Shown: positions 39,063-47,551 of the stretch, in pieces
How the letters are laid out: each line of letters begins with the position of its first letter
Position numbering within the stretch: position 1 is the stretch's first letter
Origin: Clostridium cuniculi
Lineage (GTDB): Bacteria; Bacillota; Clostridia; Clostridiales; Clostridiaceae
Direction of reading: 5' to 3'
Length of the DNA: 64,000 nt
NCBI RefSeq assembly: GCF_004353185.1
Contig: NZ_SMUS01000001.1
Coordinates: 62,001 to 126,000 of the forward strand
Translations under genes and position numbers: made by a program
Notes under the pieces: generated by a model
What the model was told of the DNA's origin: nothing
The model's database searches: none
Seen by the model: the letters and a program-made list of their open reading frames with translations, nothing else

Positions 39063-39929
39063 CTAAACTTTTATTAATAATAGTAATGTTCCAACTACAA
39101 TTAAAATTAAACCTAATAATGATTTTTTTGATAATTTTTCTTTTAAAAATATATAAGCAAATAATACAGTTACTAAAATACTAAGCTTGTCTATAGGAAC
39201 AACTATAGAAGCTAGTCCATCTTGTAAAGCCTTATAATAGCAAAGCCATGATGCACCAGTTGCTATTCCAGATAAAATTAAAAATATTAAACTGTTTTTA
39301 TCAATCTTCTTAATATCTCCTTGTTTTTTAGTAGCAAAAACTATAATCCAAGCCATTATAAGTACAACTATCGTTCTAATAGCTGTTCCTAAATTTGATT
39401 CAACATTTTCTATACCAACCTTACCTAGTATAGATGTTAACGAAGCAAATAAAGCTGATAATAAAGCATATATTAACCATGCCTTTCCCTTAACAACCTT
39501 TTCTACTCCTTCTTTCTTTTGAATCATTAAGTAAGTTCCAATAGCTATTCCTATCATTCCAATTACCATGTTTATAGTTATCTTTTCATTTAAGAAAATA
39601 AAAGCTAAAATCATAGTTAATATTGTACTACTTTTATCAATAGGTACTACCTTATTTACATCACCTAATTGCAATGCTTTAAAATAACATAACCAAGATG
39701 CTCCTGTTGATAAACCTGATAAAATTAAGAATAAAAAAGTTTTTCCATCAATATTTAGTATTGTACTTTGTGAACCAATTATAAATACCATTATCCATGA
39801 AAAAATTAAGACTATAATAGTTCTTATAGCTGTTGCTACATGAGAGTCTACATCTTTAACACCTATCTTAGCTAAAATTGATGTAACTCCTGCAAAAAAT
39901 GCCGATCCTAATGCGTATAATATCCACAT
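39063..39929 (-). CDS. EamA-family transporter
   Basis: 288 residues, two tandem EamA repeats (about 1-135 and 150-288) that are clearly alike: GVTSILAKIGV/ASLTSILGKVGI and SGLSTGASWLCYFKALQLGD/SGIATGASWLCYYKALQDGL. Ten helices. The internal duplication is unusually well kept. Substrate unknown. No regulator next to it. Confidence 0.87.
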   Translation of the reverse strand: MWILYALGSAFFAGVTSILAKIGVKDVDSHVATAIRTIIVLIFSWIMVFIIGSQSTILNIDGKTFLFLILSGLSTGASWLCYFKALQLGDVNKVVPIDKSSTILTMILAFIFLNEKITINMVIGMIGIAIGTYLMIQKKEGVEKVVKGKAWLIYALLSALFASLTSILGKVGIENVESNLGTAIRTIVVLIMAWIIVFATKKQGDIKKIDKNSLIFLILSGIATGASWLCYYKALQDGLASIVVPIDKLSILVTVLFAYIFLKEKLSKKSLLGLILIVVGTLLLLIKV

Positions 39930-39960
39930 AAATAATTATTCCCCCTTCATTTATGTAATT

Positions 39961-39987
39961 AAAAAGGTTGCCTAAGGCAACCTTTTA
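39961..39987. terminator. Hairpin upstream of EamA / after small-protein gene
   Basis: AAAAAGGTTGCC-taa-GGCAACCTTTT, a tight perfect stem with A and T flanks; terminates the 40026-40358 gene. Confidence 0.8.
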
Positions 39988-40025
39988 CTTATTTTATAAC
40001 TTAATTAAGTAAATTATGTCATAAT

Positions 40026-40358
40026 TTATTCTACATCTAATTCTATATCATTAATAGATTCTATTCTTAATATTTTTATTTTACTATTACCTTTTTTATC
40101 AGAATAAGAAATTTTAATCCATTCATCATCTGCTTCTAATACCGTGCAATAACATTCCATACTTCCTAAAAATAATGCTTCTTCTGTTTTTATTTTACAC
40201 TTTTCTCCCACAAGTTTAGATATTATACTTGACATATTATATTCCCCCTTTTCTTTCTTTGTAAGTTTTTTAATTTTTTTCTCAAGCTTTTTTACTCTTC
40301 CTGGATATGAAGAATAACACAAAAGAATAATAAAACTAAACCACCCCATCCACTCCAA
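40026..40358 (-). CDS. Small membrane-linked protein of unknown function, two possible starts
   Basis: From TTG 40358 (8 bp after GAGGGGG) the product is 110 residues: a short hydrophobic segment (WFSFIILLCYSS), a Lys-rich helix and then a beta-rich domain. From ATG 40235 (6 bp after AAGGGGG) only the 69-residue beta-rich domain is made (SSIISKLVGEKCKIKTEE onward). Both starts have good sites. I do not recognise a named family; an LSm/SH3-like small barrel is a guess from strand pattern. Confidence 0.7.
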   Translation of the reverse strand: MEWMGWFSFIILLCYSSYPGRVKKLEKKIKKLTKKEKGEYNMSSIISKLVGEKCKIKTEEALFLGSMECYCTVLEADDEWIKISYSDKKGNSKIKILRIESINDIELDVE

Positions 40359-40445
40359 GCGCTTTTCCCCCTCATTTATATCATTTAAAATATCTTTTTT
40401 ATCATCTTATTATATATAAATTTTAACTTTTTTGGAATAAAACTT

Positions 40446-40494
40446 AATTGTATTCTATAAAAAAATTATATTAACCTTTTTATAGAATACAATT
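40446..40494 (-). terminator. Terminator after GH3-auxin-family gene
   Basis: 18-bp arms AATTGTATTCTATAAAAA (40446-40463) and complement (40477-40494). Right next to the stop at 40500. Confidence 0.75.
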
Positions 40495-40499
40495 TATAA

Positions 40500-42143
40500 T
40501 TACTTACTATTATCATTTAATATATTTAAAATATCTTTTTTATTAGTTATTACCCTTGGAATTTTAATTTGACTTTTTGAAACTCCCTTTGATATTAAAT
40601 ATCCTTTTATAATATCAAATGTATTTCTTCTAACTATATTAATACTTAAGCATGCTAATCTATTGTTTTTTCTAAATCTTCCATATGCCAAATTTGCTTT
40701 TTGTAACTCTTTATCTAAGGTATTTTCTATAAATTTTATTTTACTCTTAGGTATCTCTTCATTAAATTCTAAATAGAAAACATACCTTCCTGGTGTTATA
40801 CTATTATCCTCTAAAGTTGTATAATCAACTAAAGACAAATTAAATTCTTTTACAGTTTTACTAAGAGACTCCCTTAAATGATCTTCTGTTGTTTTTTCAG
40901 AAACCATATTAAGTGCTTGATTTTTTCTATATAAAAACTCTATCTCTGGTGAATTATTATAATAATCAACTACCTTAACAACATCACCTAATCTATATCT
41001 ATAAAATCCAGCATAGCTAGTTATTATAATCTCATATTTTTCTCCTACTTTTAACTCATCTATACAATAAGTTTGAGGATTTTCTTTATTACTTTCTTTT
41101 ACTGGAATAAATTCGTAAAATACAGTATCTGGTATTATTACATATCTTATTTTAGATATATATGGATTAATTCCTATCATTGCTTCAGTTGATGCATATG
41201 CCGGAGAGTATATTGGTACAGATCCAGTATAATAATTAACCATATCATCATATATAGAAAAATTAGCTCCTGTTACTGATGCAATATAAATTAATTTAGG
41301 CCATATTCTTCTACATATTCCTTCAAAACCTTTAGAAAACTCTAATTCCATTTCATCAGCTCGTCCTGCATTTGGTTTTAAACATTTATTTAATTTTTTT
41401 CTTGTCTCTCCATCAATATTTAAATTTCTATTTATACTACCTCTTCTAATATCTCTAACTAATAACTCTGCATTATCTTCTAACGTTCTTAATGCATCTA
41501 AAACATTTGATATAAAAACACCACTTATATAAGTTAAGTTTTTATCCTCAAGAGCAAATAATAAGTGTAAATATAATGCTGCATTTTTATCTTTAATTTT
41601 CATTACTTCATATGGTGAAGTATATATTTTAGGAAGTATGACTTTTATAGCATCCATTCCTCCTGATGTTGCTGAACATATAGGTACTCCACCTTCTGAA
41701 TAAGTTGTCATAACAGTATCAGCTAACATTAGCCCTCTTCCATAATTCCATTTATTTTTCAAATTGTTATATGCAAATCTTTCGATTAACAATGCCATAT
41801 ACTTACTGCCAACTTCTCTTGATTTTTTAGTAACAGGAACTAGTTTTTGTTTACCTGTTGTTCCTGATGTATGTCCAAAAAATTCAACATCATCAGTAAT
41901 TAAAATATTTTTCTCCCCTTTGAGCATTTCATTTATATATAGCTCATAATCTAAATAATCTGTAATAGGTACATTTGATTTATATTCATCCACAGATTTT
42001 ATTGAATTAAACTTATATTTTTCTCCATATTTCGATGTACTATTTTTATTTAATATTTTAAATAATACTTCTTCATTTATATACCTTGAATTTAAAGTAT
42101 ACTTATTAAACTTTTTTTCTACTAATCCTCCTGCTGAAATCAT
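40500..42143 (-). CDS. GH3 auxin-responsive-promoter-family acyl-amido synthetase-like protein
   Basis: 547 residues of the ANL adenylating type: the ATP/AMP loop FGHTSGTTGKQKLVPVTKKS near residue 85, the YASTEAMIGIN block near 310 and the YRYRLGDVVKVVDYY motif near 380, all GH3-family hallmarks. Plant relatives join amino acids to auxin or jasmonate. Bacterial members are little studied, so substrate is open. No carrier domain or acyl-CoA partner nearby. Transcribed alone. Confidence 0.85.
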   Translation of the reverse strand: MISAGGLVEKKFNKYTLNSRYINEEVLFKILNKNSTSKYGEKYKFNSIKSVDEYKSNVPITDYLDYELYINEMLKGEKNILITDDVEFFGHTSGTTGKQKLVPVTKKSREVGSKYMALLIERFAYNNLKNKWNYGRGLMLADTVMTTYSEGGVPICSATSGGMDAIKVILPKIYTSPYEVMKIKDKNAALYLHLLFALEDKNLTYISGVFISNVLDALRTLEDNAELLVRDIRRGSINRNLNIDGETRKKLNKCLKPNAGRADEMELEFSKGFEGICRRIWPKLIYIASVTGANFSIYDDMVNYYTGSVPIYSPAYASTEAMIGINPYISKIRYVIIPDTVFYEFIPVKESNKENPQTYCIDELKVGEKYEIIITSYAGFYRYRLGDVVKVVDYYNNSPEIEFLYRKNQALNMVSEKTTEDHLRESLSKTVKEFNLSLVDYTTLEDNSITPGRYVFYLEFNEEIPKSKIKFIENTLDKELQKANLAYGRFRKNNRLACLSINIVRRNTFDIIKGYLISKGVSKSQIKIPRVITNKKDILNILNDNSK

Positions 42144-42177
42144 AGTACGATATAAAACTTTACTTATTATACTCGTA

Positions 42178-42230
42178 ATAAAGCACTTCCTATATATTTC
42201 TGTCGTAAGTAATATATGAAAGTGCTTTAT
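42178..42230 (-). terminator. Terminator after nhaA
   Basis: AATAAAGCACTT...AAGTGCTTTAT hairpin with extended imperfect inner pairing (TATATATT/AATATATG). Confidence 0.6.
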
Positions 42231-42253
42231 AAATTGATTATTATATTCTTAAA

Positions 42254-43420
42254 TTACTTTTTATGTTGAATTTTTTCACCTATTGATGTTAGTATACTGG
42301 CTAGTATTATTGAAATAACAGCCGCTATTAATACAGAAATTTTTGATACACTAAGTTCAACTTCTTCTCCTGCAAAAGCTATTTCTGATATAAATAATGA
42401 CATTGTAAATCCTATTCCCGCTAGTATAGATACTTCTAAAACATCATACCATGATGTATCTTTAGGCTTTTTTGTTATTCCAATTAAACTTCCTAAATAT
42501 CCAAAAGACATAATTCCAAGTGGCTTTCCTATAACTAAGCCTAATATTATTCCTATCATTAATGGATAATCTTTTGCTAAGTTCAAATCTCCACCTAATG
42601 CTATTCCTGTATTGGCAAAAGCAAATAAAGGAAGTATTACATAATTAGAAAATGGTTCTAATTTATGTTGCACCTTATAACTCAAATCTTTCTTTCTATC
42701 TTTTTCCTGTAATACTGGTATACTAAATGCTAAAATTACTCCACTTAATGTAGAGTGAATACCACTATAAAATATGGCTATCCATAAAGCTAAACCTAAT
42801 ATTAAATATGGATATAATTTATTTCTTTTATTAAAAAATCTAATAGAAAATAGGAGAGCTATTATAATTAAAGCAATAATTATTCCTGAAATTCTTATAT
42901 GAGATGAATAGAATACCCCTATTATTATTATTGATAACAAATCATCTACAACAGCTAAAGTAAGTAAAAATAATTTTAATGAAATATTAAGCCTACTTTC
43001 TAATATGGAGAAAATTCCTATTGCAAATGCTATATCAGTAGATAACGGTATTCCTGCACCTATCTCAAATCCACTACTATAATTAAATAGAGTAAATATT
43101 AATGCTGGTACAACCATTCCTCCAACAGCTGCTATCACAGGAAAAGATGCTTGTTTTATACTTGAAAGTTTTCCATATACAAGCTCTCTTTTAATTTCAC
43201 ATCCTACTACCAAGAAAAAAATAGCCATTAGAAAATCATTTATAAATAAATGTAAATTAAATTCCTTTCCTATTTTTAAATCATATAATATAAAATTGTA
43301 AAATTTATCTAACTGAGTGTTGGCCAAAATTAAAGCTAATATTGTACTTGCCAATAGTAATATTCCTGGAAAGGCTTCTGAATTTACTATACTTTTTTTA
43401 TTTTCTTTATTCTTTCCCAT
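42254..43420 (-). CDS. nhaA: Na+/H+ antiporter NhaA
   Basis: 388 residues with eleven or twelve helices and the NhaA ion-binding aspartates: Asp129 in STDIAFAIG and Asp159/160 in AVVDDLLSI, matching Asp133 and Asp163/164 of E. coli. It exchanges internal Na+ for external H+. AGGAG site before ATG 43420. Transcribed alone. Confidence 0.95.
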   Translation of the reverse strand: MGKNKENKKSIVNSEAFPGILLLASTILALILANTQLDKFYNFILYDLKIGKEFNLHLFINDFLMAIFFLVVGCEIKRELVYGKLSSIKQASFPVIAAVGGMVVPALIFTLFNYSSGFEIGAGIPLSTDIAFAIGIFSILESRLNISLKLFLLTLAVVDDLLSIIIIGVFYSSHIRISGIIIALIIIALLFSIRFFNKRNKLYPYLILGLALWIAIFYSGIHSTLSGVILAFSIPVLQEKDRKKDLSYKVQHKLEPFSNYVILPLFAFANTGIALGGDLNLAKDYPLMIGIILGLVIGKPLGIMSFGYLGSLIGITKKPKDTSWYDVLEVSILAGIGFTMSLFISEIAFAGEEVELSVSKISVLIAAVISIILASILTSIGEKIQHKK

Positions 43421-43563
43421 AATATTTCTCCTACTACTTACTTCTTTTTATTCACTCTTATATTTTGTACAGTTCTATGCTTTTTATCCTTTGTGTAATG
43501 CGATACTTTCTATTGGAAATATATATCTGTTTTATTAATTAATTAATAATATAGCAAAACAAA

Positions 43564-43610
43564 AAAGTCTGAGACACTAACTAAATTAGTAAATGTCTCA
43601 GACCTTTAAA
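43564..43610 (-). terminator. Terminator after fruA
   Basis: AAAGTCTGAGACA (43564-43576) and TGTCTCAGACcTTT (43594-43607), close to the fruA stop at 43622; it could serve both directions. Confidence 0.75.
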
Positions 43611-43621
43611 ATTTCCCTATT

Positions 43622-45553
43622 TTATTCTACTACCTTTTTCTTTAATAATGCTAACATTGCCATTCCTACTACAGAACCTATAACAACTGCAGCTAAGAAT
43701 CCAAATGGATTTCCTATTACAGGTAATACAAATATTCCACCATGAGGAGCTCTTAATTGACAGTTAAATAACATTGTAAGTGCTCCAGCTGTTGCAGAAC
43801 CTAATACACATGAAGGTATAACTCTTAATGGATCTGCTGCTGCAAAAGGAATTGCTCCTTCTGTTATAAATGATAATCCCATAATGTAGTTTGTAAGAGC
43901 TGATTGTCTTTCTCTCTTAGTAAACTTATTTTTAAAGAATGTTGATGCTAAAGCTATTGCAAGTGGTGGAACCATACCACCAGCCATTACTGCTGCCATT
44001 ACTTCATAGTTACCAGATGCAAGTGATGCTGTACCAAATACGTATGCTGCTTTATTGAAAGGACCACCCATATCAATTGACATCATACCTGCAACAACAA
44101 TACCTAATAATACTCTACTTGTTCCACCCATTGAGTTAAGGAAATGTGTAATTGCTTCATTTATTCCACCAAAGAATGGATTTACAAATATCATTATTAC
44201 ACCAATTAATCCAATACCAAAGAAAGGATATAATAATGTTGGTTTTAAACCTTCTAATGATTGTGGTAATTTATCAAATATCTTCTTTAATCCTAATACT
44301 AAGTAACCACCTAAGAACCCTGCAAATAATGCTCCTAAAAATCCTCCACTAATAACTGATACTGAAGAATCAAATGCACTTGCATAAGTTGTTCCTAAAT
44401 TAGCTAACATACCACCAACAAAACCAACTGCAAGACCTGGTCTATCTGCAATACTCATTGAAATATATCCTGCTAATACAGGTAACATAAATCCAAATGC
44501 AGTTTCACCTATAGTTTTTATTAATGCAGCTATTGGAGTATTTTTACCAAAGTTAGCTGGATTAATACTGTAATTGTCTAATAAGAATGCTAAAGCTATT
44601 AATATACCTCCACCAATAACAAATGGTAACATATGAGATACACCATTCATTAAGTGTTTATATATTTGTCTTCCAAAGCTTTCTCCTTCTTCTGATGCTG
44701 AACCATCTCTATCACTTCCGCCTGCATGATGGTAAACTGGCGCATCTCCACTAGTAGCTCTATTTAATAATTCTTCTGTTTTATGAATTCCATTTGCAAC
44801 TTTAGTTTGAATAACTCTTTTTCCTTCAAATCTAGCCATTTCAACTTTTTTATCAGCTGCAACTATTATACATTCCGCATTAGCTATTTCTTCATCAGTT
44901 AAAACATTTTTAGCTCCTCCTGAACCATTAGTTTCAACTTTTATTGTAATTCCCATATCCTTAGCCTTATTTTCTAAAGCTTCAGCTGCCATAAATGTAT
45001 GAGCTATACCTGTTGGACATGCAGTAACAGCTAATACTCTGTATCCATTAGTTTGTGCCTTTTGAGCTTCTTCTTTATCATTTTCTGCTTTTAATTTATC
45101 ATTTTCTTTAGAATCAATAAGTGATAAAAACTCATCAACACTTTTAGCATTTATTAATTGCTCTTTAAACTCTGGATCCATTAACATCATTGATAATCTT
45201 GCTAATACATCTAAGTGAAGATTATTTTCACCTTCTGGCGCTGCTATCATGAAGAATAACTTTGCTGGTTCACCATCTAATGAATCATAATCAACACCAT
45301 TAGTAAGTACCATTGCACTAAGACCTGCTTCCTTTACTGCACTTGTCTTAGCATGTGGAATTGCTATATTATCTCCAATTCCTGTTGTACTTAAGCTTTC
45401 TCTTTCTAAAACAGCATTTTTATATGCCTCTTTATCTCTTAATCTTCCTGTAGCCTCCATTAAATCAACTAATTTATTTATTGCTGCTTCTTTAGAATCT
45501 ACTTTAGGATTAAGTGCTATACCATTCTTTTTTAATAAATCAGTAATTTTCAC
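43622..45553 (-). CDS. fruA: Fructose PTS enzyme IIABC
   Basis: 643 residues with EIIA (1-150, phospho-His67 in AIPHAKT), EIIB (170-270, phospho-Cys179 in VTACPTGIAHTFMAAEAL) and EIIC (295-640, membrane helices and GAIPFAAADP). It imports fructose as fructose-1-phosphate. It is the last gene of fruR-fruK-fruA, 21 bp after fruK. Complete. Confidence 0.97.
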   Translation of the reverse strand: MKITDLLKKNGIALNPKVDSKEAAINKLVDLMEATGRLRDKEAYKNAVLERESLSTTGIGDNIAIPHAKTSAVKEAGLSAMVLTNGVDYDSLDGEPAKLFFMIAAPEGENNLHLDVLARLSMMLMDPEFKEQLINAKSVDEFLSLIDSKENDKLKAENDKEEAQKAQTNGYRVLAVTACPTGIAHTFMAAEALENKAKDMGITIKVETNGSGGAKNVLTDEEIANAECIIVAADKKVEMARFEGKRVIQTKVANGIHKTEELLNRATSGDAPVYHHAGGSDRDGSASEEGESFGRQIYKHLMNGVSHMLPFVIGGGILIALAFLLDNYSINPANFGKNTPIAALIKTIGETAFGFMLPVLAGYISMSIADRPGLAVGFVGGMLANLGTTYASAFDSSVSVISGGFLGALFAGFLGGYLVLGLKKIFDKLPQSLEGLKPTLLYPFFGIGLIGVIMIFVNPFFGGINEAITHFLNSMGGTSRVLLGIVVAGMMSIDMGGPFNKAAYVFGTASLASGNYEVMAAVMAGGMVPPLAIALASTFFKNKFTKRERQSALTNYIMGLSFITEGAIPFAAADPLRVIPSCVLGSATAGALTMLFNCQLRAPHGGIFVLPVIGNPFGFLAAVVIGSVVGMAMLALLKKKVVE

Positions 45554-45574
45554 TTTTTCTTCCTCCTTGGTTCT

Positions 45575-46480
45575 CTATCTTACTTGTTCTAACAATTCAT
45601 AAACATAATCTTTTGTAGCTAATCCTTCTGAAAATGCTGATGCACTTCCTGTTGCCACACCTAATTTAAATCCATCTTCAATTTTTCCTGAATTTAAATA
45701 TCCAGCTATAAATCCAGCAACCATTGAATCTCCTGCTCCAACTGAGTTTTTCACTACACCTTTTGGTACATTACTTGTTACAACTCCTCCATTAGAATCT
45801 ATTAACACTGCTCCATCTCCAGCCATAGATATAATTACATTTTGTGCTCCCATATCTTTAAGCTTCTTTGCATACTCTATAACTTCTTCTTTATTATTAA
45901 GCTTTACTCCAAATAATTCTCCTAGTTCATGATGATTTGGTTTTATTAAAAATGGATTATACTTTAGTACTTTAAGTAATGATTCACCAGTTGTATCAAC
46001 TATAAACTTAACATCTTTCTCTTGAAGTCTTTCCATAATTCTTTCATAAACATCTGTTGGCATTGTTTTTGGAATACTACCCGCTAAAACTAATATGTCT
46101 CCAGCTGTTAATGTATCTAACTTTTTATAAAGTTCTTCTAATGCCTCTGATGAAATATCAGGACCACCACCATTTATTTCACTTTCAACATCAGCCTTTA
46201 TTTTTACATTTATTCTAGACATACCTTCTTTTAACTTTATAAATTCAGTATCGCATCCAAACTCTCTAACTCTTCTTTCTATTTCATCTCCAGTAAAACC
46301 AGCTATAAATCCTAATGCTTTACTTTTTACTTCTAAATTATTTAATACGATTGATACATTAATTCCTTTTCCACCAGCATAAACAAATTCATTATTACTT
46401 CTATTAACATGTCCTAAGTTGAATTCATCCATCTTAACAATGTAATCTAAAGCCGGATTAAACGTAATTGTATATATCAT
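45575..46480 (-). CDS. fruK: 1-Phosphofructokinase
   Basis: 301 residues, PfkB superfamily. N-terminal NPALDYIV and GGKGINVSIVLNNL; C-terminal GAGDSMVAGF with the catalytic Asp in about residue 250. It phosphorylates fructose-1-phosphate to fructose-1,6-bisphosphate. Its ATG overlaps the fruR stop by one base (TAATG), so translation is coupled. Confidence 0.96.
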   Translation of the reverse strand: MIYTITFNPALDYIVKMDEFNLGHVNRSNNEFVYAGGKGINVSIVLNNLEVKSKALGFIAGFTGDEIERRVREFGCDTEFIKLKEGMSRINVKIKADVESEINGGGPDISSEALEELYKKLDTLTAGDILVLAGSIPKTMPTDVYERIMERLQEKDVKFIVDTTGESLLKVLKYNPFLIKPNHHELGELFGVKLNNKEEVIEYAKKLKDMGAQNVIISMAGDGAVLIDSNGGVVTSNVPKGVVKNSVGAGDSMVAGFIAGYLNSGKIEDGFKLGVATGSASAFSEGLATKDYVYELLEQVR

Positions 46481-47232
46481 TAACTTTCCACCTCCAAAAT
46501 TTCTGTTTCATGCTTATATCTATTATTCTCTAAACCTCTAGTTATTATTTTAGCTTCTTTAATATTTGCAAAAGTTATTGAACTTATTTCATCAAATTTT
46601 GATTTATCACATAAAACAAATCTTTTTTTACTTCTATGTAATGCTTCATTTTTTACCATAGCTTCTTTAACATCTGGGGTAGTAAAACCTCTTTCAATAT
46701 CTACTCCATTTGCTCCAAAGAAGCCCTTTGTAAAATTGTATTTTCTTAAACTATTTACAGTTTCAACTCCTACTATAGCTTCAGTAGCAAGCTTTAGCTC
46801 TCCACCTAAGATATAAGTAGTACAGTTCTTTTTAATTAACTTTCTTGCATGAACAATTCCGTTAGTTACAAATATAGCTTTTGTATTATTTATAAAATTA
46901 ATCATAAGTTCTGTAGTCGTTCCTGCATCTATATATACCAAATCACTATCTTCTATTAGTGATGCAGCATATTCTGCAATTTTTAACTTTTCATCTATAT
47001 TTAAAGACTGTCTATTCTCAACAATATCATCAGTTGTATTTATACTTATTTCTTTTAATGATGTAGCTCCTCCATGAACCTTCTTTAATAATCCTGCTTT
47101 ATCAAGAGCAGTTAAATCTCTTCTAATAGTGGATTCTGAAGTGTTTAAATATTTAACTAAATCATTTAAATAAACTACTGATTCTCTTTCTAACTTTTCT
47201 AAAATAATCTTATGTCTCTCTTCTGATAACAT
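46480..47232 (-). CDS. fruR: DeoR-family repressor of the fructose operon
   Basis: 250 residues: DeoR helix-turn-helix at 5-57 (YLNDLVKYLNTSESTIRRDLTALDKAGLLKKVHGGA) and the DeoRC sugar-phosphate isomerase-like domain (SLIEDSDLVYIDAGTTTELM; GANGVDIERGFTTPD). First gene of its own operon, so probably autoregulated with fructose-1-phosphate as effector. The phased repeats at 47281-47340 are the likely binding sites. Confidence 0.93.
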   Translation of the reverse strand: MLSEERHKIILEKLERESVVYLNDLVKYLNTSESTIRRDLTALDKAGLLKKVHGGATSLKEISINTTDDIVENRQSLNIDEKLKIAEYAASLIEDSDLVYIDAGTTTELMINFINNTKAIFVTNGIVHARKLIKKNCTTYILGGELKLATEAIVGVETVNSLRKYNFTKGFFGANGVDIERGFTTPDVKEAMVKNEALHRSKKRFVLCDKSKFDEISSITFANIKEAKIITRGLENNRYKHETEILEVES

Positions 47233-47253
47233 TTACATCACTTCCTTGATTTC

Positions 47254-47282
47254 ATAATACTCTACTTTTAATGATAAGTCAA
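47254..47282 (-). promoter_or_regulatory. Promoter of fruRKA
   Basis: Minus-strand TTGACT (47282-47277), 17-bp spacer, TATTAT (47259-47254). Confidence 0.78.
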
Positions 47283-47340
47283 TCATTTTCACTCAAAAAC
47301 TTTCATTTACATTCATAATCATTCATTTTATTTCATTTAC
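47281..47340 (-). repeat. Six 10-bp phased repeats upstream of fruRKA
   Basis: On the plus strand TCA occurs at 47283, 47293, 47303, 47313, 47323 and 47333, in units such as AATCATTTTC, TTTCATTTAC, ATTCATTTTA, TTTCATTTAC. The exact 10-bp phase puts each on one DNA face, immediately upstream of the -35 box. Confidence 0.7.
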
Positions 47341-47377
47341 TGTTTTATTTTTGTAATAATATATTTTTTATATTAAA

Positions 47378-47436
47378 AAAATAGTTGCAATCCCAACTTT
47401 TTTTAGTTGTATTTGCAACTATTTTAACAGTATAAT
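47378..47436 (+). promoter_or_regulatory. Operator and promoter of the MATE gene
   Basis: AAAATAGTTGCAA (47378-47390) and its exact complement (47413-47425), with an inner CAACT/AGTTG pair. The right arm covers the spacer of a promoter TTGTAT (47407-47412), 18 bp, TATAAT (47431-47436). MarR-type operators of similar sequence control MATE pumps in related bacteria, but no MarR gene is here. Confidence 0.6.
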
Positions 47437-47551
47437 ATGTTAGTCAATTTAACAGTCATTTTACCTTAATATAAATTCAATATTAATTATCAATTTCGCT
47501 TAAGGAAAGATTTATTAAAATGATTTCTAACTTATATAGGAGGACAAAAAT

